Shown one piece after another: positions 22,220 through 25,876 of a stretch of DNA of 25,876 nucleotides. The stretch spans positions 1 through 25,876 of the forward strand of contig CAZZCX010000018.1 of the NCBI GenBank assembly GCA_964653195.1. The letters are read 5' to 3'. The number at the start of each line of letters is the position of its first letter. Position 1 is the stretch's first letter. The notes under the pieces were generated by a model that ran no database searches, was not told where the DNA came from, and worked only from the letters and a program-made list of their open reading frames with translations. Made by a program: the position numbers and the translations under genes. This stretch comes from CAYMDS01 sp964653195 (GTDB taxonomy: Bacteria; Patescibacteriota; Microgenomatia; Levybacterales; UBA12049).

Positions 22220-22413
22220 CCCCAGGGGTGACAACGTACCAGCTGTCTAAGTCCCAATCTGACGCCCTTAATCATACCATATTTTTTGACTGATTGCTTC
22301 ATATGCTGAGAACATGTTGGACTAAAACGACAGCTTTCGCCAAACAATTGTTTAAAAATAGGAGAAACAAAAGCTTGATAGATTATAATTATACCAATAG
22401 TTATTCGCTTCAT
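22204..22413 (-). CDS. yidD: Membrane protein insertion efficiency factor YidD
   Basis: The 69-residue protein has the YidD signature: an amphipathic N-terminus (ITIGIIIIYQAFVSP), then SCRFSPTCSQH (27-37) and RQLVRCHPWG (56-65), with conserved Cys28, Cys34 and Cys61. The C-terminus stops right after CHPWGKINV, slightly shorter than the usual GGxDPVP ending. YidD sits at the membrane and assists YidC. It is the third gene of the rpmH-rnpA-yidD-yidC-khpB block. After collapsing the duplicated contig ends its stop overlaps the yidC start (ATGTTTAA), which suggests translational coupling. Confidence 0.93.
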   Translation of the reverse strand: MKRITIGIIIIYQAFVSPIFKQLFGESCRFSPTCSQHMKQSVKKYGMIKGVRLGLRQLVRCHPWGKINV

Positions 22414-22465
22414 ATGCCTAAATTGAACTAAGGTCTAATGATTGCTATTTGCCAGCCATTGACGA

Positions 22466-22780
22466 CTAGTTAAGACCGAGCGCTTTTTTAAGCTCTTTCT
22501 CTACATCATCATTTCTAATGTCTGACAAATTTTGTTTGATTATAAAAAGATAATCCGAAGGCTTTATCTCTAAAAAAAACCTCTCAACAACTGAACGGAT
22601 CAGTCTTTTACTGCGATTTCTATCAACAGCAAGTTGCGCAACCTTTTTTGATATTACAAAACCAAATCGGCTAAACGGAAGTGTCGTTGAGGACTTTTTG
22701 AGAATAAAAAATTTTCCGCGATATACGTAAGCGTTTACTGGTCTACTTTTCGCAGGAAGTCGATAGAGGCGTTTTAACAT
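22466..22780 (-). CDS. rnpA: Ribonuclease P protein component
   Basis: The 104-residue basic protein has the RnpA core: the N-terminal MLKRLYRL, the central strand RFGFVISKKVAQLAVDRN, and the RNR box R54-N-R-S-K-R59 followed by LIRSVVERF. It binds the RNase P RNA and helps mature the 5' ends of tRNAs. It follows rpmH by 19 bases without a Shine-Dalgarno sequence, and the two are probably co-transcribed. The C-terminal half is less conserved, as is normal for the family. Confidence 0.93.
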   Translation of the reverse strand: MLKRLYRLPAKSRPVNAYVYRGKFFILKKSSTTLPFSRFGFVISKKVAQLAVDRNRSKRLIRSVVERFFLEIKPSDYLFIIKQNLSDIRNDDVEKELKKALGLN

Positions 22781-22799
22781 GAAATTGGTATGGGAGTAG

Positions 22800-22934
22800 T
22801 TAAACTGTCAATCGTTTTCTTTTCTTTGCACTTCTTCTTTTCAGTACAGCCTGACCGCCATGGGTCAACATTCTACTTAAGAAACCATGCTTTCTTTTGC
22901 GTTTAACCTTTTTAAGTTTAATCGATTTCTCCAT
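22800..22934 (-). CDS. rpmH: Large ribosomal subunit protein bL34
   Basis: A 44-residue, very basic frame starts at an ATG at 22934. It reads MEKSIKLKKVKRKRKHGFLS, then RMLTHGGQAVLKRRSAKKRK, then RLTV. The KRKRKHGF...R...GG..VLKRRR.KKRK.L pattern is diagnostic for bL34. The N-terminus is a few residues different from the usual MKRTFQPS. It is first in the minus-strand block facing dnaA, the classic origin-proximal position. An extended -10 lies 6 bases before the ATG. Confidence 0.95.
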   Translation of the reverse strand: MEKSIKLKKVKRKRKHGFLSRMLTHGGQAVLKRRSAKKRKRLTV

Positions 22935-22940
22935 ATTGTA

Positions 22941-22970
22941 AGTATATCAAACCTTGATCAGGCTATACAA
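22941..22970 (-). promoter_or_regulatory. Leaderless promoter of the rpmH-rnpA-yidD-yidC-khpB block
   Basis: On the minus strand a -35-like TTGTAT (22965-22970), an 18-base spacer and an extended -10 TGATATACT (hexamer 22941-22946) are followed by exactly 6 bases before the rpmH ATG. The predicted +1 is the start codon. Confidence 0.6.
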
Positions 22971-22990
22971 GTACCAGTAAAAAGTGCTTC

Positions 22991-23020
22991 TTGACATTGA
23001 GTTATCCACATTAGTAAACT
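22991..23020 (+). promoter_or_regulatory. dnaA promoter containing a perfect DnaA box
   Basis: A consensus -35 TTGACA (22991-22996) and a -10-like TAAACT (23015-23020) are 18 bases apart. A perfect DnaA box TTATCCACA (23002-23010) fills the spacer. DnaA binding there would block RNA polymerase, the classical dnaA autoregulation arrangement. The predicted transcript has a leader of about 100 bases, unusually long for this window. Confidence 0.65.
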
Positions 23021-23052
23021 GCTTGATACTTCACTAATTATTGTTCGAGTTT

Positions 23053-23088
23053 GCTGGAAAAATTCATCCGCCCTATCATCTTTCCAGC
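23053..23088 (+). promoter_or_regulatory. Hairpin in the dnaA leader
   Basis: GCTGGAAA (23053-23060) and TTTCCAGC (23081-23088) are perfect complements with a 20-base loop, 38 bases before the dnaA ATG. In the predicted mRNA leader it could form an 8-bp stem that influences dnaA translation or stability. It has no following U-tract and so is not a terminator. Confidence 0.45.
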
Positions 23089-23126
23089 CCTTTGCTTCAC
23101 TCGATAATAATAAAAAGGGTCGCGAT

Positions 23127-24482
23127 ATGTCTAAGGATTTGTCTCTCTTATGGAAAAACATTTTAAAAGAAATTGAAACGGAGATATCCCGCGCTAACTT
23201 TATAACCCTGTTTCGAAAAACCTCACTTATTGCTCTTGATGACGGAATTGCAACCATCACAGCACCCTCAACGATGATTATTGACATGTTACAAAAACGC
23301 TTCTCAGAGAAAATAAAAATCGAGCTTAAAAAAGAAACAGGCGCAGATGTTGATGTGCTCTTTCTACCTGACACAACAACTCTAACGGAAAAAACAATTC
23401 TAACTCCTGAACACGCTCCGCTTTTTGTTGAATCACCCACACCCAAACCCTTAAGCTTTGGCCACTTGCCGAGAGTCAGGCCGGATTTCACATTTTTAAA
23501 TTTCGCAGTCTCCGGAAGCAATCAGCTTGCGTTCGTTTCCTCACAGACTGTCGCCTCAAACCCAGGAACCACCTACAACCCCTTTTTCATTTATGGTCCG
23601 GTGGGGGTTGGCAAAACTCATCTCATGAACGCCATTGCTAATGAGATGTATCAAAAACAACCTGATCGTAAGATTATATATATCACCTCAGAAGAGTTTA
23701 CTAATGAAGTGGTTGATGCAATAAAAACCAATGAAACTGCGAAGATGAAGAGGCGTTTCCGTGGGGCTGACCTTCTACTGATTGATGACATTCAATTTAT
23801 AGAAGGAAAAATGGTAGTACAGGAAGAGCTCTTCCATACTTTTAACATTTTAGTGGATAAGGGCGCTCAGATAGTTCTTTCGTCAGATAGACCACCTGAA
23901 GAAATTAAAAAACTTGAAAAAAGACTTTCTTCTAGGTTCGCTGGTGGATTGGCTGTAGATATTCAAGCGCCCGATTTTGAACTAAAAACGGCAATCGTTT
24001 TAATAAAGGCACAAAAATTTAATACCGAGCTGCCAATCGAAATAGCAAAACTGCTTGCTGAAAACGCAAATGACACGAGAACCCTTGAAGGCCTACTTCT
24101 TCGGTTGATTACAAAATCTACAACACAAAACAGCCCTATCACCTTAGATCTTGCCAGGGCCGTACTGGGTAAAGCAGATGAGGATAAGCGTGAGCACCTG
24201 CATGCAGAAGATGTAATCAGAGTCGTTTGCAACTTTTATCGATTAAAGTCAACTCAGCTTCGCGGGCCAAAGCGTGATGCGTCCCTTGTGAAAGCTAGGC
24301 AAATTACAATGTATCTTTTAAAAAACAAACTGGGTCTCACTTATACCGAAATCGGCAATCTTCTTGGCGGAAGAGATCACACGACTGTCATGCATGGAGT
24401 GGAAAAGATAGGAGCACTTGTGGACAACAAGCACACACTGTCAGTGGATATAATGGGGATCACCAACGAACTTAATGTGTAA
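23127..24482 (+). CDS. dnaA: Chromosomal replication initiator DnaA
   Basis: The 451-residue protein has all four DnaA domains. Domain I (1-80) begins MSKDLSLLWKNILKEIETEI, and domain II (about 81-115) is a short Pro/Thr-rich linker. The AAA+ domain III has Walker A GPVGVGKT (157-164), Walker B LLLIDDIQFIEGK (216-228) and the sensor/Arg region RLSSRFAGGL. Domain IV carries the DnaA-box-binding helix-turn-helix with GGRDHTTVMHG near 415. It unwinds oriC and loads the helicase. It is flanked by DnaA boxes on both sides, diverges from rpmH and precedes dnaN. AAGGG upstream of the ATG is the only weak Shine-Dalgarno-like sequence. Confidence 0.97.
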   Translation: MSKDLSLLWKNILKEIETEISRANFITLFRKTSLIALDDGIATITAPSTMIIDMLQKRFSEKIKIELKKETGADVDVLFLPDTTTLTEKTILTPEHAPLFVESPTPKPLSFGHLPRVRPDFTFLNFAVSGSNQLAFVSSQTVASNPGTTYNPFFIYGPVGVGKTHLMNAIANEMYQKQPDRKIIYITSEEFTNEVVDAIKTNETAKMKRRFRGADLLLIDDIQFIEGKMVVQEELFHTFNILVDKGAQIVLSSDRPPEEIKKLEKRLSSRFAGGLAVDIQAPDFELKTAIVLIKAQKFNTELPIEIAKLLAENANDTRTLEGLLLRLITKSTTQNSPITLDLARAVLGKADEDKREHLHAEDVIRVVCNFYRLKSTQLRGPKRDASLVKARQITMYLLKNKLGLTYTEIGNLLGGRDHTTVMHGVEKIGALVDNKHTLSVDIMGITNELNV

Positions 24483-24763
24483 TAAGTGTATATAAATTAT
24501 TTGAATAAATACTCCACATAATGTCCCCAATAATTATCAACAGGAAATCCACAGGGTTCAGGCATGAGCGTATTTACTATTATAAATAGGACAAATAAAT
24601 TAATCGGCTTTAAAAATAATCTTACAGGATAATATAATGTTGATTTTTTCCACTTTTCCATATACACTACTACAACAACTAATATATATAAAGATAGATT
24701 AAGAAATACAATAATTAAACCAATAAATAAATCTTATATATAAACACCTTGCCTGTTTGATGC
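24483..24763. other. Candidate replication origin (oriC) between dnaA and dnaN
   Basis: The 281-base spacer carries DnaA-box-like sites in one orientation: TACTCCACA (24510-24518), TTATCAACA (24534-24542, one mismatch), AAATCCACA (24545-24553), TTTTCCACT (24646-24654) and TTTTCCATA (24654-24662). Right after the last pair comes CTACTACAACAACTAATA (24667-24684), whose complement resembles a DnaA-trio tract. A very AT-rich stretch of about 70 bases follows and could be the unwinding element. Gene direction switches on the left of dnaA, consistent with leading-strand orientation from here. Only one perfect box exists nearby, in the dnaA promoter. Confidence 0.65.
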
Positions 24764-25876
24764 ATGAAAGTACAAGTACAAACAAATAATCTTTCACAGA
24801 AACTTAGTTTTATAAATCACGCTATATCTGCAAAAAGCCAACTTCCGGTATTACAAAATTTTCTTCTTGAAACAATGGGTGATAAGTTGATACTCAAAGG
24901 TACAGATCTAGAGATAGGAATTGAAACGTACTGTCAAGCTGAAGTTTTAGAGCAAGGTGGTGTAACGATTCCCGTAAAACAGTTCAGTGAATTAATTAAC
25001 TCACTACCTTTGGAGAATATAACAATTGAGACAAAAGATAATGCACTCCTTGTCATCAGTAAAAAAACAAAATCGGTTTTCCAGACAATCAGCAAAGACG
25101 AATTTCCTAAGTTATATGACGAAAAAGGAGAGCTAGTTGCAAAGCTTAAGACAGAACAGATCAGGCGCGATGTTTCTTCAATCGTTTTTGCAGCAAGTAT
25201 TGACACGACTAAACCTGCATTGTCTGGGATTTTGCTTAAGCAGGAATTAGATAGTTTTTTACTGGTTGCTACAGACGGATATCGGTTATCGCTTAGAAGG
25301 CATAATGTAGAGTCTTTAAGTCTCATAAAAGGAAGCGCAGATGTCGCAATGATCATTCCTGCACGTATCTTTAGGGAACTTACTGCGATAAAGGAAAATA
25401 CCGAAGATGTATCGATGTATATAGCGAAATCAAATAGTCAGGTAATATTCGAACTGGGAGAAACGCTTGTGGTTGGCCGATTAATAGAGGCTACTTATCC
25501 CAATTATGAAAGAATAATTCCGCTAGATTTTTCAGTGCAAGTAAGCTTTGATAGGGAAGAATTACAGAAAGCTGTCAAGATTTGCTCCATCTTCGCAAGA
25601 GATAGCGCAAATATAATTAAACTGACAATTGAGAAAGATAAGGTAACAGTATCATCTCAAACCGCTTCTGTCGGAGAAAACACTGTTTCGATCGAAGCTT
25701 CATTAAAGGGAGAGCCAAACGAGATAGCATTTAACGCAAAATACTTAACTGACTTATTGGGGAATATTACTTCTGAAAGAATGGTTTTTGCAATGACAGG
25801 GCCTTTAAATCCAGGAGTGTTTAAGATGGAAAACGATGAGTCCTTTCTTCATTTAATTATGCCTATCAGGGTTCAG
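24764..25876 (+). CDS. dnaN: DNA polymerase III beta clamp, stop codon just outside window
   Basis: An ATG at 24764 opens 371 codons that run to the last base of the window without a stop. The protein has the three-domain clamp fold: MKVQVQTNNLSQKLSFINHA at the start, ATDGYRLSLRR near 170, RIFRELTAI near 200, LIEATYPNYERIIP near 242, and FNAKYLTDLL and FLHLIMPIRV at the end. The last motif is the normal C-terminal end of the beta clamp, so only the stop and at most a few residues are missing. It forms a dimeric ring that tethers the replicative polymerase. It follows dnaA and the likely origin on the same strand. Confidence 0.96.
   Translation, partial: MKVQVQTNNLSQKLSFINHAISAKSQLPVLQNFLLETMGDKLILKGTDLEIGIETYCQAEVLEQGGVTIPVKQFSELINSLPLENITIETKDNALLVISKKTKSVFQTISKDEFPKLYDEKGELVAKLKTEQIRRDVSSIVFAASIDTTKPALSGILLKQELDSFLLVATDGYRLSLRRHNVESLSLIKGSADVAMIIPARIFRELTAIKENTEDVSMYIAKSNSQVIFELGETLVVGRLIEATYPNYERIIPLDFSVQVSFDREELQKAVKICSIFARDSANIIKLTIEKDKVTVSSQTASVGENTVSIEASLKGEPNEIAFNAKYLTDLLGNITSERMVFAMTGPLNPGVFKMENDESFLHLIMPIRVQ

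Noticed and set aside
22958..23521. 187-codon minus-strand frame over the dnaA promoter and 5' region
   Set aside because: It is antisense to dnaA domains I-II and the dnaA leader, with no family resemblance; dnaA itself is certain.
24934..25356. 140-codon minus-strand frame
   Set aside because: It is antisense to dnaN, which reads through from 24764 to the window end with clear clamp motifs.

Overview
The window is AT-rich, gene-dense bacterial chromosome around the replication origin. It most likely comes from the Candidate Phyla Radiation (Patescibacteria), perhaps the Microgenomates side. That placement is inferred from protein character: a short YidC without the large periplasmic domain, a DUF4012 protein with a degenerate SDR-like head, a hexokinase-like sugar kinase, a 735-residue ValRS, an enlarged class II aldolase, and few Shine-Dalgarno sequences. 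TGA ends several genes (yifB, the TPR gene, the metallopeptidase), so UGA is a stop here and the recoded-UGA CPR lineages are excluded.

Layout, left to right. Bases 3-1904 (+): the C-terminal two thirds of a YifB/ComM AAA+ protein and a membrane-anchored class A beta-lactamase-fold serine hydrolase. Bases 1946-5021 (-): Holliday-junction genes ruvC, ruvA and ruvB, with an unrelated membrane-anchored protein carrying a pacifastin/VWC-like six-cysteine knot inserted between ruvC and ruvA. Bases 5079-8390: ribosomal protein bL25 (+), then valS and a small membrane TPR gene (-). Bases 8391-9968: a regulator with a damaged P-loop ATPase domain and a PhoB-like winged helix, followed by three tandem 11-bp repeats that look like an operator. 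Bases 9969-15446 (+): aldolase, phosphoglycerate kinase, hexokinase-like kinase, DedA and a polytopic membrane protein. Bases 15449-20779 (-): a putative HEWQH metallopeptidase, the DUF4012 protein and an O-antigen ligase/polymerase-like protein. Bases 20801-22934 (-): rpmH, rnpA, yidD, yidC and khpB/jag, the conserved block next to the origin. Bases 23127-25876 (+): dnaA and dnaN, diverging from that block.

The best oriC candidate is the 281-bp dnaA-dnaN spacer, with DnaA-box-like sites, a DnaA-trio-like tract and a very AT-rich stretch. A perfect DnaA box also lies inside the likely dnaA promoter.

Two window-wide observations stand out. Many genes have a -10 element (often extended, TGnTATAAT) only 6-9 bases before the start codon, so leaderless or nearly leaderless mRNAs look like the rule. 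The 100-N gap in the yidC/yidD region is flanked by two identical 55-base copies, which is an unmerged contig overlap and not biology. No tRNA, CRISPR array, insertion sequence or prophage was seen.
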